NCBI RefSeq assembly: GCF_023806625.1
Contig: NZ_JAMTDX010000011.1
Coordinates: 29,838-93,837, forward strand
Direction of reading: 5' to 3'
DNA: 64,000 nt
Source: Accumulibacter sp.
GTDB lineage: Bacteria; Pseudomonadota; Gammaproteobacteria; Burkholderiales; Rhodocyclaceae
Below, in pieces: positions 28,698 to 38,812 of this stretch (the first letter of the stretch is position 1; each line of letters starts with the position of its first letter). A program made the translations under genes and the position numbers. The notes under the pieces are model-generated. The model saw only the letters and a program-made list of their open reading frames with translations. It did no database searches and was not told the origin of the DNA.

Positions 28698-30175
28698 GTC
28701 AGTTCAGCCTCCATGGCCGGTGGATTGCCGAGCGGCAGGCGAAAGGAAATGCAGGTCATTCCGGAACGAGTCTCGGCCCGGATCGTTCCGCCGTGTGCGC
28801 CGATGATCGTCCGGCAGACGGCGAGACCGATCCCCGTTCCGGGCACCGCCGGCTCCCTTGTGCCGCGGACGAATGGATCGAAGATTTGCTCCAGCTGGCT
28901 CTCCGGGAGCGCGCCGCCAGGATTGCATACGGACACTTCGAAGTCGTTGCCGAAGGCTCGGGCGGAGAGACGAATCGGCGCCGCCGGCGGTGCGTACTTC
29001 GCCGCGTTCTCGAGCAGGTTGCAGAGCACGCGCTCGATCAGCACCGCGTCGAAGTAGAGCAGCGGGAGGTCATCCGGCAGATCGATCTCGAGCTGGCGCG
29101 AGGCGAGCACATTCCCGAGCTGGCGGACGCTCGGCCCGACGACTTCCTCGAACAGCTGCCAGCGCCTGTTCAGCGACACCCTGCCGGAGTCGAGACGAGC
29201 CATTGCCAGCAGGTTGGTTACCATCCGATGCATCGACTCGGCCTGATCGCGCAGAGCCGCAGCCTTCTCGGGGGCGCTGGCCGATGCCGCCGACTGCTCG
29301 CCTGAAAGCGCATCGACCAGCGAGTCGGCGAGCCCCACGAGACAGGTCAGCGGCGTACGGAGGTCGTGGGATACCGACGACAGAATCGACGAGCGCAGCT
29401 TTTCCGACTGCATGTCGAGTTCGCTCTGCTGGGCGACGCTCGAGTAGTGGAGACGCTCGACGACGATCCCGGAGAGCGTCGCGACGGCCTCGAGCAGTGG
29501 CTCGAGCCCCGCCGTCGCGCCGCTCAAGGCGAGCACCCCGCGCGCCCGGATTGCACCCGAGAGCGGCAGGAACAGCCGGCCGCCGTCATCGATCGGCCGC
29601 TGCTGCTCCAGCGCACGGCGTGCGTGATCGGCGTCCCGATCGCCCAGACTGCGGCCCCCGACTGCCTGCAGGCGCTCCAGCGCATCTAGTCCGTCGCCGA
29701 CGATCAACAGGCCCTCGACGCTCATCGGGAGCAGGAAGCGGTCGATGATGTCGCCGACCTGATCGAGCGTCAAAGCCGAACTCAGCTCTCGGGCGAGCCC
29801 GTAAAGCATCTGGGTTTCGTGTTCCTTGGCGCGAACCGCCTGGTTCTTGTCGGCGAGCTGCGCGGCAAGATGCGAGGTGATCAGTCCTACGGCGAGCATG
29901 ACGGTCAAGGTGACGAGGTATTCGGCGTCGACTACGCTGAAAGAAAGATGCGGTGGAACGACGAAAAAATCGAACAACACGACACACAGAAAGGCGGCCA
30001 GCACGGCCGGCCCTCTGCCGAGACGCACGGCGACGATGAACACGGTGAGCAGAAAAAGCATACCCATGTTCACCGGGTCCATCCAGCCGCGCAGCGGCAT
30101 GCTCAGGACGGTGGCCAGCGCACACAGCGCGAGCGCCTTCAGGTAACGTGAAAACGAGCCGTTGGGCACGCGCAT
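28694..30175 (-). CDS. kdpD: Shortened KdpD-like sensor histidine kinase
   Basis: The 493-residue protein begins with the four-helix DUF4118 membrane module of KdpD (ALALCALATVLSMPLRG, FLLTVFIVAVRLGRGPAVLA, VVLFDFFVVPPHLSFSV), then a GAF-like region, the HisKA box SVSHDLRTPLT and the ATPase motifs NLLENAAKYAPP and GTGIGLAVCRTI. Full KdpD is about 900 residues and starts with a KdpD-specific ATP-binding and a Usp domain; both are absent here. The kinase is paired with the KdpE-like regulator and heads the trkH-kup operon. Confidence 0.88.
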   Translation of the reverse strand: MRVPNGSFSRYLKALALCALATVLSMPLRGWMDPVNMGMLFLLTVFIVAVRLGRGPAVLAAFLCVVLFDFFVVPPHLSFSVVDAEYLVTLTVMLAVGLITSHLAAQLADKNQAVRAKEHETQMLYGLARELSSALTLDQVGDIIDRFLLPMSVEGLLIVGDGLDALERLQAVGGRSLGDRDADHARRALEQQRPIDDGGRLFLPLSGAIRARGVLALSGATAGLEPLLEAVATLSGIVVERLHYSSVAQQSELDMQSEKLRSSILSSVSHDLRTPLTCLVGLADSLVDALSGEQSAASASAPEKAAALRDQAESMHRMVTNLLAMARLDSGRVSLNRRWQLFEEVVGPSVRQLGNVLASRQLEIDLPDDLPLLYFDAVLIERVLCNLLENAAKYAPPAAPIRLSARAFGNDFEVSVCNPGGALPESQLEQIFDPFVRGTREPAVPGTGIGLAVCRTIIGAHGGTIRAETRSGMTCISFRLPLGNPPAMEAELT

Positions 30176-30224
30176 GCTGCCGGACGAAGGACAGCGCGGA
30201 GTGTCCTACAGAGCGGGTAAAAAA

Positions 30225-30230
30225 AGTATA
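30225..30230 (-). promoter_or_regulatory. Candidate -10 element for the kdpD-kdpE-trkH-kup operon
   Basis: On the minus strand TATACT is embedded in an A/T-rich island (30219-30234) that stands out from the GC-rich surroundings, 50 bases before the kdpD ATG. A -35 box at the right spacing is not clear. Confidence 0.38.
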
Positions 30231-30342
30231 AAAACTGAGTCCCGACGGGGCACCCCGCAAGAGAACGGGCGCAATCGTTGCAAGCTGTTTCAGCAGTCCG
30301 CAACGTCCGGATCAGGACCGGTCGCGCAGGGGCAGCGGATGC

Positions 30343-30348
30343 TACAAT
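30343..30348 (+). promoter_or_regulatory. Candidate -10 element for the CorA-family gene
   Basis: TACAAT lies 40 bases before the ATG at 30389, and GAGG precedes that ATG at a normal distance. No strong -35 hexamer was seen. The region is the divergent spacer between the potassium operon and the magnesium-type transporter. Confidence 0.35.
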
Positions 30349-30388
30349 CGCGCGCTTTGACGACCACTGACGATCGCGAGGTAGCGCC

Positions 30389-31780
30389 ATGAGCGACCCA
30401 CGGGTGACCACCAACACGGCTTCCCTGGAGAAGGGCATCGCCGAAGTTCACCTCACCGAGGTGCGTTCCCTGCTTTCTCTCCAGAAGCGCGTCGAGGAAC
30501 TCATCGCGCCGCTGGTTCGCGAGCAGGGGACCGCCGATCTCGACGAGGCGAACACGGCGCTGCAACAGCAGTACCGGATGGAGTTGCGCAGCAAGGTCAG
30601 ACAGATGCCGCCGCACGAGGTGGCCTACATCCTCGAAGCGCTCGAACCGCACGAGCGCCTGGTCGTCTGGGACGAAATCAAGGAAGGCGCCGACCCGATC
30701 CTCGCTCTGCTGCCCGACGACGTGCTCGAGGAGCTGATCGACGACAGCCATTACCGCAACGAGAAAACGGTGATCACGGCTTTCGAGCTGCGCCAGGGCC
30801 GGCTGCGGCAGATCACCGTCGAGAAGCCGGACGACCTGCTCGGGGTGACGCCGATCTGGGTCGACCTGATCGCGCCGACCAAGAAGATCCGCGGCTGGAT
30901 CGGCCAGATGTTCGACGTCGAAATCCCCGACCCGGCGGGCCTGACCGACCTCGAGGCCAGTGCGCGCTTCTACGTCGAGGATGACGGCGAGATCCACCTG
31001 CACTCGGACTTCCTGCTCGACACTCGCGACGAATCGCGCAACGTGCCGGTGGCCCTGATCCTGCACAACGAGATCCTGTTCACCGTCCGCTCCGAAGAGC
31101 TGCCGGTCTTCCGCCTGCAACGCGCGCGGGCGCGCACGCGCCCCGGCTACGTCAGCGATGGCAAGGACGTGCTGCTCGACCTGTATGCGGCCGACGTCGA
31201 GTACTCGGCGAACGCGCTCGAAGACGTCTATGGCGAACTCGAGCGCGCCGGCATGCAGGTGCTGCGCTCGCACGTCACCGACGTGGAAGCGGCGAGGATC
31301 CTCGCTTCGGTATCGGAGGCCGAAGACCTCAACGGCCGCACGCGCCGCAGCGTCCTCGACACCCGCCGGGCGCTGTCCTTTCTGATGCGCGGGAAGCTGC
31401 TCTCCGACGCCCAGCTCGGCGACGTGCGCGAAATCCTTCGCGACATCGAATCGCTCGACGGGCATACGGCGTTCCTGTTCAACAAGATCAACTTCCTGAT
31501 GGACGCGACCGACAGCGCGATCAACATCAACCAGAACAAGAAAATCGAGCGGCTGACGGTGCTCAGCGTGGTCTTCATGCCGATCAACGTACTCGCCGGA
31601 GCCGGTGGCATGTCGGAGTTCTCGGCGATGGCCCAGGCGTTCGACTGGCCGATGGACCTTGCCTACCTCGGCTTCTTTGCCGGAATGGGTCTCGTCGGAG
31701 CGTTGATGTTCTACGGCTTGCGCTTTTTCGAGAGCCGGCAGCCCAAACGCGGGCGCGCCGAGGTCCGCCGGATCTCCTGA
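30389..31780 (+). CDS. CorA-family metal transporter with an MgtE-N-like domain
   Basis: The 463-residue product has a helical N-terminal part (residues about 50-125, with VRQMPPHEVAYILEALEPHE and LLPDDVLEELIDD) that resembles the MgtE_N superhelix. The CorA cytoplasmic funnel domain follows, then the long stalk helix (LFNKINFLMDATDSAININQ NKK region), and two C-terminal membrane helices. The loop that normally carries Gly-Met-Asn reads AGAGGMSEF, so the asparagine of the CorA selectivity motif is a serine. Mg2+ or another divalent ion is the likely substrate, but the altered motif makes specificity uncertain. The fusion of an MgtE-type sensor part with a CorA pore is unusual. Confidence 0.82.
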   Translation: MSDPRVTTNTASLEKGIAEVHLTEVRSLLSLQKRVEELIAPLVREQGTADLDEANTALQQQYRMELRSKVRQMPPHEVAYILEALEPHERLVVWDEIKEGADPILALLPDDVLEELIDDSHYRNEKTVITAFELRQGRLRQITVEKPDDLLGVTPIWVDLIAPTKKIRGWIGQMFDVEIPDPAGLTDLEASARFYVEDDGEIHLHSDFLLDTRDESRNVPVALILHNEILFTVRSEELPVFRLQRARARTRPGYVSDGKDVLLDLYAADVEYSANALEDVYGELERAGMQVLRSHVTDVEAARILASVSEAEDLNGRTRRSVLDTRRALSFLMRGKLLSDAQLGDVREILRDIESLDGHTAFLFNKINFLMDATDSAININQNKKIERLTVLSVVFMPINVLAGAGGMSEFSAMAQAFDWPMDLAYLGFFAGMGLVGALMFYGLRFFESRQPKRGRAEVRRIS

Positions 31781-31873
31781 GCCCGCGGCGACGTGCTGGC
31801 TGACCGGGGGACGGCCAGCCGGTTCGGCCGTGGCTGGCGGCCGGATGTCACGCGACCAGCGAAGCGACCACGG

Positions 31874-33154
31874 TTACCAGGCGCGGAAAACCGATTCGGC
31901 CACGGCGACCGTCGTGGCGATGTCCTCCTCGCTGTGCGCCGCGGAAACGAAACCGGCCTCGAAGGCCGACGGCGCAAAGTAGTGCCCGGCTTCGAGCAGC
32001 GCGTGAAAGAAACGGTTGAACGCTTCGTTGTCGCAGTTCGTCACCTCGGCGTAGCTCTCTGGGCATTCTGCCCGGAAATAGACACCGAACATCCCCCCGA
32101 CAGCCTGTGCCGATAGGGCGACGCCGTTCTTCCGTGCCACGCCGGCGAGCCCCTCGGCGAGCGCCCGAGTCCGCGCCGCCAGAGCGTCGTGGAAGCCGTC
32201 CGCGCAGACGAGTCTCAGTGTCGCCAGCCCGGCAGCGACCGCGACCGGATTGCCCGAGAGAGTTCCTGCCTGGTATACGGGGCCGAGCGGGGCGATGCTG
32301 GCCATGATCTCTCGCCTTCCGCCAAAGGCGCCGACCGGCATGCCGCCGCCGATGACCTTGCCGAGCGTGGTCAGGTCCGGAGTGACCCCGTAGAGGCGCT
32401 GCGCGCCACCGGGCCCGACGCGGAAACCGGTCATCACTTCGTCGAAGATCAGCACCGCCGAGTGCCGCGTGCACTGTTCGCGGAGCGTTTCGAGGAAGCC
32501 CGGCCGCGGCGTGATCAGGTTCATGTTCCCGGCGACCGGTTCGACGATCACCGCCGCGATCTCGGCTCCTCGCTCGGCGAAAAGCGCCTCGACCGCGCTG
32601 CTGTCGTTGTAGTCGAGAACCAGCGTGTGGCGCGCGAAGTCGGCCGGCACGCCAGCCGAGCTCGGGTTGCCGAGGGTCAGCAGACCCGATCCCGCCTTGA
32701 CCAGCAGACTGTCCGAGTGACCGTGGTAACAGCCCTCGAACTTGATCAGCAGGTCGCGTCCGGTGAAGCCTCGTGCCAGGCGGATCGCGCTCATCGTCGC
32801 CTCGGTCCCCGAGCTGACCAGGCGGACCATTTCCAGCGATGGCAGCGCGTCGCAGAGCAACTCGGCCATTTCCACTTCGCTTTCGGTCGGCGCACCGAAC
32901 GACAGGCCGCGGGTCGCCGCCTCCTGCACTGCGGCGACGACCGCCGGATGCGCGTGCCCGAGAATCAGCGGCCCCCATGAGCCGACGTAATCGACGTACG
33001 TCCGGCCGTCGGCATCGCAGACCCGCGAGCCGGAACCCGAAACCAGGAAGCGCGGGGTTCCGCCGACCGAGCGGAACGCGCGCACCGGTGAATTGACGCC
33101 TCCCGGGATGTGCCGCAGGGCTCGCTCAAAAAGTTGCTGGCTGCGAGGATTCAC
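31874..33154 (-). CDS. hemL: Glutamate-1-semialdehyde 2,1-aminomutase
   Basis: The 426-residue PLP enzyme starts with [20 protein letters not shown] and has [28 protein letters not shown] and the PLP lysine in [17 protein letters not shown]. It forms 5-aminolevulinate from glutamate-1-semialdehyde in the C5 heme pathway. Its start overlaps the thiE end by 29 bases, placing it third in thiD-thiE-hemL. Confidence 0.96.
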   Translation of the reverse strand: MNPRSQQLFERALRHIPGGVNSPVRAFRSVGGTPRFLVSGSGSRVCDADGRTYVDYVGSWGPLILGHAHPAVVAAVQEAATRGLSFGAPTESEVEMAELLCDALPSLEMVRLVSSGTEATMSAIRLARGFTGRDLLIKFEGCYHGHSDSLLVKAGSGLLTLGNPSSAGVPADFARHTLVLDYNDSSAVEALFAERGAEIAAVIVEPVAGNMNLITPRPGFLETLREQCTRHSAVLIFDEVMTGFRVGPGGAQRLYGVTPDLTTLGKVIGGGMPVGAFGGRREIMASIAPLGPVYQAGTLSGNPVAVAAGLATLRLVCADGFHDALAARTRALAEGLAGVARKNGVALSAQAVGGMFGVYFRAECPESYAEVTNCDNEAFNRFFHALLEAGHYFAPSAFEAGFVSAAHSEEDIATTVAVAESVFRAW

Positions 33155-33791
33155 TGCCCTCTCCCTCGAAAAGTTGCTGGTAGGACGCCGCTCTCGCGGC
33201 GACGTCCGGGGCGCCGAACAGGTCGCTGATCACCGCCAGCAGATCGGCGCCGGCAGCGACGATCGGCGGCGCATTGTCCAGGGTGATCCCGCCGATCGCA
33301 CACGCCGGGATGCGCAGTTCGGACCGGCAGCGCGCGAACAGCGCCAGATCGGCACGTACGGCGAGCGGTTTCGTCGGCGAAGGATGGACCGCTCCGAAAG
33401 CGACGTAGTCCACGCCCGCCGATGCGGCCGCACGGGCACGCGGGAAGTCGGCGTAGCACGAGGCGCCCAGCAGACGACCAGCAGGCAGCGCCTGTCGCGC
33501 AGCCCGCAGGTCCCCGTCGTTTGCGCCAAGGTGGACACCGTCGGCGCCGATTGCCAGGGCCAGCTGCAGGTCGTCGTTGACCAGCAGGCGGGCGCCGGCC
33601 GATCGACAGAGGGTCAGCAGCGCGCGAGCCATCCCGACTCTCCGCAGTGCATCGCTCTGCTTGTCGCGATACTGGACGAAACGCGCTCCGCCCCGCAGTG
33701 CCTCCCCGACCAGACCGAGCATGCACCATGGATCATCACGGCTCTCCGGGGTGATCGCGTACAGCCCGCGAAGCGGTCGAGCTTCAGGCAT
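33126..33791 (-). CDS. thiE: Thiamine-phosphate synthase
   Basis: The 221-residue TIM barrel has [57 protein letters not shown] and AIGGIT. It joins HMP pyrophosphate with thiazole phosphate to make thiamine phosphate. The ATG at 33791 overlaps the thiD stop by eight bases; a longer frame to 34124 runs through thiD and is rejected. Confidence 0.95.
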   Translation of the reverse strand: MPEARPLRGLYAITPESRDDPWCMLGLVGEALRGGARFVQYRDKQSDALRRVGMARALLTLCRSAGARLLVNDDLQLALAIGADGVHLGANDGDLRAARQALPAGRLLGASCYADFPRARAAASAGVDYVAFGAVHPSPTKPLAVRADLALFARCRSELRIPACAIGGITLDNAPPIVAAGADLLAVISDLFGAPDVAARAASYQQLFEGEGSESSQPATF

Positions 33792-34626
33792 CGAGCCCTC
33801 CCCGGTACGGGTGCGTGCTGAACAGCCTGTCGGGGATGATTTGTCCCATTCCGGGCCGAAAGCCGGCAGCCAGTGTCCGCCAGGTATAGTCCTGAGCGGC
33901 CCGGACCGCGTCGTCGACCGCGAGTCCCCGCGCCAGATGCGCAGCGACCGCCGACGCCAGGGTGCAGCCCGATCCATGGTAACTGCCGGGCAGACGATCC
34001 CAGTCGTCGCTGCGCAGCAGGCCGAGCCCCCTCTCGTAGAGCCGGTTGACCACCCGCGCCGTGTTGTCGTGGGTTCCGGTGAGCAGTACGTACTCGCAGC
34101 CGAGTTCGAGCAGGGCCTGCGCACAGGCTTCGAGCGTCTGGATGTCGTTGTCGCCAGCGCGTTCGACCAGTCGCCGCGCCTCGAGCGAATTTGGCGTGAG
34201 TACCGTGGTCTGGGGGATCAGGATCTCGCGCAGACCGTCGATCATCTCGTCGTCGACGAGATCGTCGCCACGTCCCGAGGCGAGCACCGGGTCGACGACC
34301 AGCGGAATCTCCGGGTAGTCGCCGGCGATCCCGGCAATCGTCCTGATGTTCTCGGCACTCCCGGCGAGTCCGACCTTGAGCGCGGCCACGCGCATGTCTT
34401 CGAGGACCGCCCGGGCCTGCTCCTCGACACAGTCGGCATCGACAGCGAGCACCTTGCCCACACCGACCGTGTCCTGGACCGTCAGCGCCGTGATGACCGG
34501 CAACGGGTGGCAGCCGAGTGCGGCCACGGTCAGCAGATCGGCCTCGATCCCCGCTCCGCCGGAGGGGTCGTTGGCTGAGAAAACGAGAACGATCGGCGGG
34601 GCCGGGCGGACGGGACGTCGGTTCAT
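33784..34626 (-). CDS. thiD: Hydroxymethylpyrimidine/phosphomethylpyrimidine kinase
   Basis: The 280-residue ribokinase-fold protein has [52 protein letters not shown] and [19 protein letters not shown]. It phosphorylates HMP to HMP-PP for ThiE, which follows it. It is transcribed divergently from rubredoxin. Confidence 0.94.
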   Translation of the reverse strand: MNRRPVRPAPPIVLVFSANDPSGGAGIEADLLTVAALGCHPLPVITALTVQDTVGVGKVLAVDADCVEEQARAVLEDMRVAALKVGLAGSAENIRTIAGIAGDYPEIPLVVDPVLASGRGDDLVDDEMIDGLREILIPQTTVLTPNSLEARRLVERAGDNDIQTLEACAQALLELGCEYVLLTGTHDNTARVVNRLYERGLGLLRSDDWDRLPGSYHGSGCTLASAVAAHLARGLAVDDAVRAAQDYTWRTLAAGFRPGMGQIIPDRLFSTHPYRGGLDA

Positions 34627-34669
34627 CCGGGGAAAGGGGGTCTGGGGCAGCGCAGTCGAATCGGGGATC

Positions 34670-34699
34670 TTGGCAGCAGGAGAAGCCTTTGGCTAGAAT
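34670..34699 (+). promoter_or_regulatory. Sigma-70-type promoter for rubredoxin
   Basis: TTGGCA (34670-34675) and TAGAAT (34694-34699) are separated by 18 bases, a good match to the housekeeping consensus. Transcription would start near 34706, about 38 bases before the rubredoxin ATG. Confidence 0.55.
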
Positions 34700-34743
34700 C
34701 GGGTTGTTTTTCTCAGGATTCTAACCGAAAAGCGGTCCCGACC

Positions 34744-34932
34744 ATGAGCACAGCTAGCCAGGAACCCTATCGCACGTGGATGTGCCTGATCTGCGGATTC
34801 GTCTATGACGAGGCTGTGGGAGTGCCCGAGGAAGGCATAGAACCCGGGACGCGATGGGTCGATGTGCCGATGAACTGGACTTGCCCCGAATGCGGTGCGC
34901 GCAAGGAAGACTTCGAAATGGTCGAAATCTGA
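34744..34932 (+). CDS. Rubredoxin
   Basis: The 62-residue protein has the two rubredoxin knuckles, [13 protein letters not shown] and [14 protein letters not shown], which bind one iron through four cysteines. Rubredoxins carry single electrons. In many betaproteobacteria a rubredoxin gene lies immediately upstream of the pilG cluster, as here, although no functional link is known. A good promoter precedes it. Confidence 0.95.
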   Translation: MSTASQEPYRTWMCLICGFVYDEAVGVPEEGIEPGTRWVDVPMNWTCPECGARKEDFEMVEI

Positions 34933-35030
34933 AGGCAATGCGGTATAGTACCGGCAGCAGGCGAGTGTGGATTTTGCGAGGGGAAGCCTGCTGAACAGGG
35001 CCGAGGCGAGGGTGGAACTGGAGACGACAA

Positions 35031-35474
35031 TTGGCTGAAGGAGCGAATCTGCACGGCATCAAGGTCATGGTCATCGACGACAGCAACGTGATCCGGCGCA
35101 GCGCAGAGATATTCCTGGTCCAGGCTGGCTGCCAGGTTCTGCTCGCCGAGGACGGCTTCGATGCCCTGGCGAAGGTCGCCGACCACCAGCCGGAGGTGAT
35201 TTTCTGCGACATCCTGATGCCGCGCCTGGACGGCTACCAGACCTGTGCGCTGATCAAGAAGAACCAGCGCTTTCGCTCGACCCCGGTGATCATGCTTTCG
35301 GCCAAGGATGGCCTGTTCGACCGCGCGCGTGGCCGCATGGTCGGTTCGGATCACTACCTCACAAAGCCGTTCACCAAGGACAGTCTGTTGCAGACGGTGG
35401 CGCGTTTCGCGCCGACTCTCCAGGCCGCCGATTCGAGTGGCGACAAAGGCAGCGCGGGAGGTAACAAGCCATGA
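35031..35474 (+). CDS. pilG: Twitching-motility response regulator PilG
   Basis: This 147-residue single receiver domain has the acidic pair VIDDS, the phospho-Asp in FCDILMPRLDGYQ, the conserved serine in MLSAKDG, and lysine in LTKPFTKD. PilG promotes pilus extension downstream of the ChpA kinase. The start is TTG at 35031, supported by GGAG seven bases before it; the next methionine lies inside the fold. Its stop overlaps the pilH start by four bases. Confidence 0.9.
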   Translation: MAEGANLHGIKVMVIDDSNVIRRSAEIFLVQAGCQVLLAEDGFDALAKVADHQPEVIFCDILMPRLDGYQTCALIKKNQRFRSTPVIMLSAKDGLFDRARGRMVGSDHYLTKPFTKDSLLQTVARFAPTLQAADSSGDKGSAGGNKP

Positions 35475-35833
35475 CCATAAGAAAAATTCTCGTCGTCGAC
35501 GATTCGCCAACCGAACGACACGTCCTGAAAATCCTCCTGACCGGCCATGGCTATGAGGTGATCACCGCCGAAAGCGGGGAGGAAGGAATTGCCAAGGCAA
35601 GGAGCGAGCTGCCCGACCTGATCCTGATGGATGTCGTCATGCCCGGCTTGAATGGCTACCAGGCGACACGGACGCTGACCCGCGACCCGCTGACCCGGAA
35701 CATCCCTGTAATCGTGTGTACCACCAAGGGGCAGGAGACCGACCGGATCTGGGGCTTGCGTCAGGGAGCCCAGGATTATCTGGTCAAACCGGTCAATGGT
35801 CAGGAACTGCTGGCCAAGATCGCGGCCCTCTGA
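35471..35833 (+). CDS. pilH: Twitching-motility response regulator PilH
   Basis: The 120-residue receiver domain (VVDDSPTERHVL, ILMDVVMPGLNGYQ, CTTKGQETDRIWG, VKPVNGQEL) is of the PilH type; the CTTKGQ...WG segment is characteristic. PilH acts as a phosphate sink or retraction regulator in the Chp system. It is coupled to pilG. Confidence 0.92.
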   Translation: MTIRKILVVDDSPTERHVLKILLTGHGYEVITAESGEEGIAKARSELPDLILMDVVMPGLNGYQATRTLTRDPLTRNIPVIVCTTKGQETDRIWGLRQGAQDYLVKPVNGQELLAKIAAL

Positions 35834-36008
35834 CTGCCGGTGGAGAAATCGCCAGCATCTGCGCCGCGCCCGGCGCGCATGGCGACCGGTTCACCGACCG
35901 GCATCCAGCGAACCGCAGCCGAGCGAGAGCAGCGGAGCAGATCAGTCGGCGATCACCGGGGTCGGCTGCATCGCCGGACCGTCCACGAACTCTGAGCTGG
36001 AAGAGCCG

Positions 36009-36518
36009 ATGGCCAAGAAGATCAGCCTTCACGAATTTCAGGCCTATCTGGCGTCACGCCTGGCCGGGACCAGCACTCAGGCAGCTGCCGGACTGCTCGG
36101 CGTTCAGGCGGGTCCGGATTACTGGCTGCTCGACCTCGCCGATTCGGGAGAAATCGTCCCGCTACCGCCGCTGACTTCGGTGCCGTTGACCAAACCGTGG
36201 TTCGCCGGAATTGCCAACATTCGCGGCAACCTTTACTCGGTCGTCGACCTCTCGGCGTTCGTCGGCAAGGAGACGACGCCCCGCAATACGAGTTCGCGGC
36301 TGGTGCTGATGGGAACCCGTCACGGCAGCAATGCAGCGCTGCTGGTCAATCGCATGATCGGCTTGCGCAGTATCGAGGCGCTGACCGTCGAGGCCGTCGA
36401 TCCCGGATCCCCGGCCTGGGCTCCGGAAGTGTTCACGGACAACGAAGGACGCCGCTGGAGCAGGCTCAGGGTGCGCGAGCTGCTCGCTGACGAAGCGTTC
36501 ATGGACATCGGCGCCTGA
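36009..36518 (+). CDS. pilI: CheW-like adaptor PilI
   Basis: The 169-residue protein has a CheW fold, with [21 protein letters not shown] as the clearest segment. PilI bridges the PilJ receptor and the ChpA kinase. The ATG giving [11 protein letters not shown] (36009) is preceded by GGAAGAG; the longer frame to 35796 is rejected because it overlaps pilH and adds no domain. Confidence 0.9.
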   Translation: MAKKISLHEFQAYLASRLAGTSTQAAAGLLGVQAGPDYWLLDLADSGEIVPLPPLTSVPLTKPWFAGIANIRGNLYSVVDLSAFVGKETTPRNTSSRLVLMGTRHGSNAALLVNRMIGLRSIEALTVEAVDPGSPAWAPEVFTDNEGRRWSRLRVRELLADEAFMDIGA

Positions 36519-36591
36519 TTCCCTGGCGCCTCGGAAAGTCCTCGACGGTGGCAGGAGTCCGGATCGAGGTGTTGCATACCGGAGAAGGAAT

Positions 36592-38760
36592 ATGAGGTTG
36601 AAAATGACGCTGCCGGCCTTCCTGTCGCGAATCGCCGACCGGGCGAGTGAAGCCCTTTCGCCACGCACGGTGATGGATTCAGGCGCGCCGACAGGCAGAA
36701 CGCCAGACCGGTTCACGCCCGCCACGCTATTGACCGGGTTCCCGGTTGCCAAGCAGCTTCAGGTCGTCGGTGGCTGCCTGGTCATGGTCATGCTGCTGAT
36801 CGCCGTCGTCGTCTACCGCGACGACCGCCAGGCGGCTTACAACACGGCCTACATCGCCGCCGCTGGCGAGATGCGCATGCTCTCGCAGCGCCTGGCCAAG
36901 GCATCGAGCCTTGCGCTGCTCGGCGATCCGGCAGCTTTCCGGCAGCTACGTGAGTCACGCGACAGTTTCGCGAGCAACCTCGAGCGCCTGACCAACGGCG
37001 GAGAGCTTGCGGGCACCCCGGTCCCGCCCTCGCCCGATCGCGCCCAGGCGGAACTGCAGACGCTGACTCAGGTGTGGGACAAGACCGACAAGAACGCGTC
37101 GCGTCTCCTCGAGATGGAGAAGAATCTCGTCTCGCTGGGCAGGGATGTGGCGACGATCAACGACAAGAACCCGCAACTGCTCGACCTCGCCGAACAGATC
37201 GCTGCACTGAAGCTACAGGGCAGCGGCAACGTCCGCGAGATGGCCGCGGCGAACCTGCTGGTCATGCTCACCCAGCGAATCGCCAAGAACGCCAGCGCAC
37301 TGCTGGTCGGCGACGCGATCGACCCGGAGATCGCCTTCCTGCTCGGCAAGGACACCAACACCTTCCGCGACACGATCCAGGCGCTGACCAAGGGCAGTGA
37401 GGCGATGCGCATCTCCGCGACGACCGACCCGGACACCCGGGCCAAGCTGGGCGAACTCGAAGCGGCCTTTGGCGAATACCGCACCGCCGTCGGCGGCATC
37501 CTCGGCAACATGCAGCGACTGATCATCGCCAAGCAGGCTGGCTCGCAGATCTTCCGCGACAGCGAGGAACTGCTGCAGGTCACCGACCAGCTTGCGCATG
37601 CCTACGAGAGCAGCCTGCTCAAGCGCACCGCCTACGGCTTCATGCTGTTTGCGCTGGTCGCCCTGGCCGTCGGTCTGGTCATCCTGCTCGCCCGGATTTA
37701 TCTGGCCGATCGCCAGCGTCAGGCCGAACTGGCCGAGGAGGGCCGGCGGGAAACCGAGGCGATCAACCGGCAGAATCAGGACGCGATCCTGCGCCTGATG
37801 AACGAACTCGGAGACCTCGCCGACGGAGACCTGACGGTTACGGCGACGGTTTCGGAAGACATCACCGGCGCGATCGCCGACTCGATCAACTACACGATCG
37901 AGGAACTGCGCGTGCTCGTCGGCCGGATCAACGACGCGGCCGGCCGCGTGACTCTGGCCACCGAGATCGCCCAGCGCACTTCGAGCGAGTTGCTCGCCGC
38001 CGCCGAACGCCAGTCGGCCGAAATCAAGGCCGCCGGCCAGTCCGTCCTGTCGATGGCCACGTCGATGACCAGCGTCTCGACCGATGCCCGCCAGTCGGCG
38101 ACCGTCGCCCGCCAGTCGCTGGCCGCAGCCGGCAAGGGTGCGCAGGCCGTCGAGGACTCGATCCGCGGGATGAACAAGATCCGTGAGCAGATTCAGGAGA
38201 CTTCCAAACGAATCAAGCGCCTCGGCGAGTCGTCCCAGGAGATTGGCGAGATCGTCGAGTTGATCTCGGACATTACCGAGCAGACCAACGTTCTGGCGCT
38301 CAACGCGGCGATTCAGGCGGCTTCCGCAGGAGAGGCCGGCCGCGGGTTTACGGTCGTTGCCGAGGAAGTCCAGCGGCTGGCCGAGCGCTCTGCCGAAGCG
38401 ACCAAGCAGATCGGCGCGATTGTCCGGACGATCCAGACCGATACGCAGGACACGGTCTCGGCGATGGAAGAGTCGACACGCGGAGTCGTCGAGGGAGCGC
38501 GGCTGTCGGATGCAGCTGGTCAGGCGCTGGCCGAGATCGGCGAGGTGTCGCGCGAACTGACGGCACTGATCGAGAACATCGCCGGCACGACGCGCCTGGC
38601 GGCGGACTCGGCGACCAAGGTGGCCCGCAAGATGCAGGAGATCCTCCTGGTCACCGGGCAAACGACTGCCGGTACGCAGAAGACGGCGACCGCGATCGGC
38701 GAACTGGCGGGTCTGGCGACCGAACTCAAAGGATCTGTCGCCGGCTTCAAGGTGTCCTGA
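36592..38760 (+). CDS. pilJ: Methyl-accepting chemoreceptor PilJ
   Basis: The 722-residue product has a first membrane segment near residues 60-80 ([18 protein letters not shown]), a large periplasmic part with two PilJ-type four-helix modules ([19 protein letters not shown] and [20 protein letters not shown]), a second membrane segment near 345-365 ([20 protein letters not shown]), a HAMP-like region, and the MCP signalling hairpin ([20 protein letters not shown], then [20 protein letters not shown]). It is the receptor of the Chp system, responding to surface contact through type IV pili. Confidence 0.95.
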   Translation: MRLKMTLPAFLSRIADRASEALSPRTVMDSGAPTGRTPDRFTPATLLTGFPVAKQLQVVGGCLVMVMLLIAVVVYRDDRQAAYNTAYIAAAGEMRMLSQRLAKASSLALLGDPAAFRQLRESRDSFASNLERLTNGGELAGTPVPPSPDRAQAELQTLTQVWDKTDKNASRLLEMEKNLVSLGRDVATINDKNPQLLDLAEQIAALKLQGSGNVREMAAANLLVMLTQRIAKNASALLVGDAIDPEIAFLLGKDTNTFRDTIQALTKGSEAMRISATTDPDTRAKLGELEAAFGEYRTAVGGILGNMQRLIIAKQAGSQIFRDSEELLQVTDQLAHAYESSLLKRTAYGFMLFALVALAVGLVILLARIYLADRQRQAELAEEGRRETEAINRQNQDAILRLMNELGDLADGDLTVTATVSEDITGAIADSINYTIEELRVLVGRINDAAGRVTLATEIAQRTSSELLAAAERQSAEIKAAGQSVLSMATSMTSVSTDARQSATVARQSLAAAGKGAQAVEDSIRGMNKIREQIQETSKRIKRLGESSQEIGEIVELISDITEQTNVLALNAAIQAASAGEAGRGFTVVAEEVQRLAERSAEATKQIGAIVRTIQTDTQDTVSAMEESTRGVVEGARLSDAAGQALAEIGEVSRELTALIENIAGTTRLAADSATKVARKMQEILLVTGQTTAGTQKTATAIGELAGLATELKGSVAGFKVS

Positions 38761-38812
38761 GAAAGCAAGCGGCAGAGCTGGCCTTCGGCCTGAACTGGAG
38801 AGACTGCCCCAG

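Noticed and set aside
31814-31838. Seven-base-pair GC hairpin between the CorA-type gene and hemL as a terminator
   Set aside because: The stem GCCAGCC/GGCTGGC has an 11-base loop and no T-run on either strand, so intrinsic termination is not supported.
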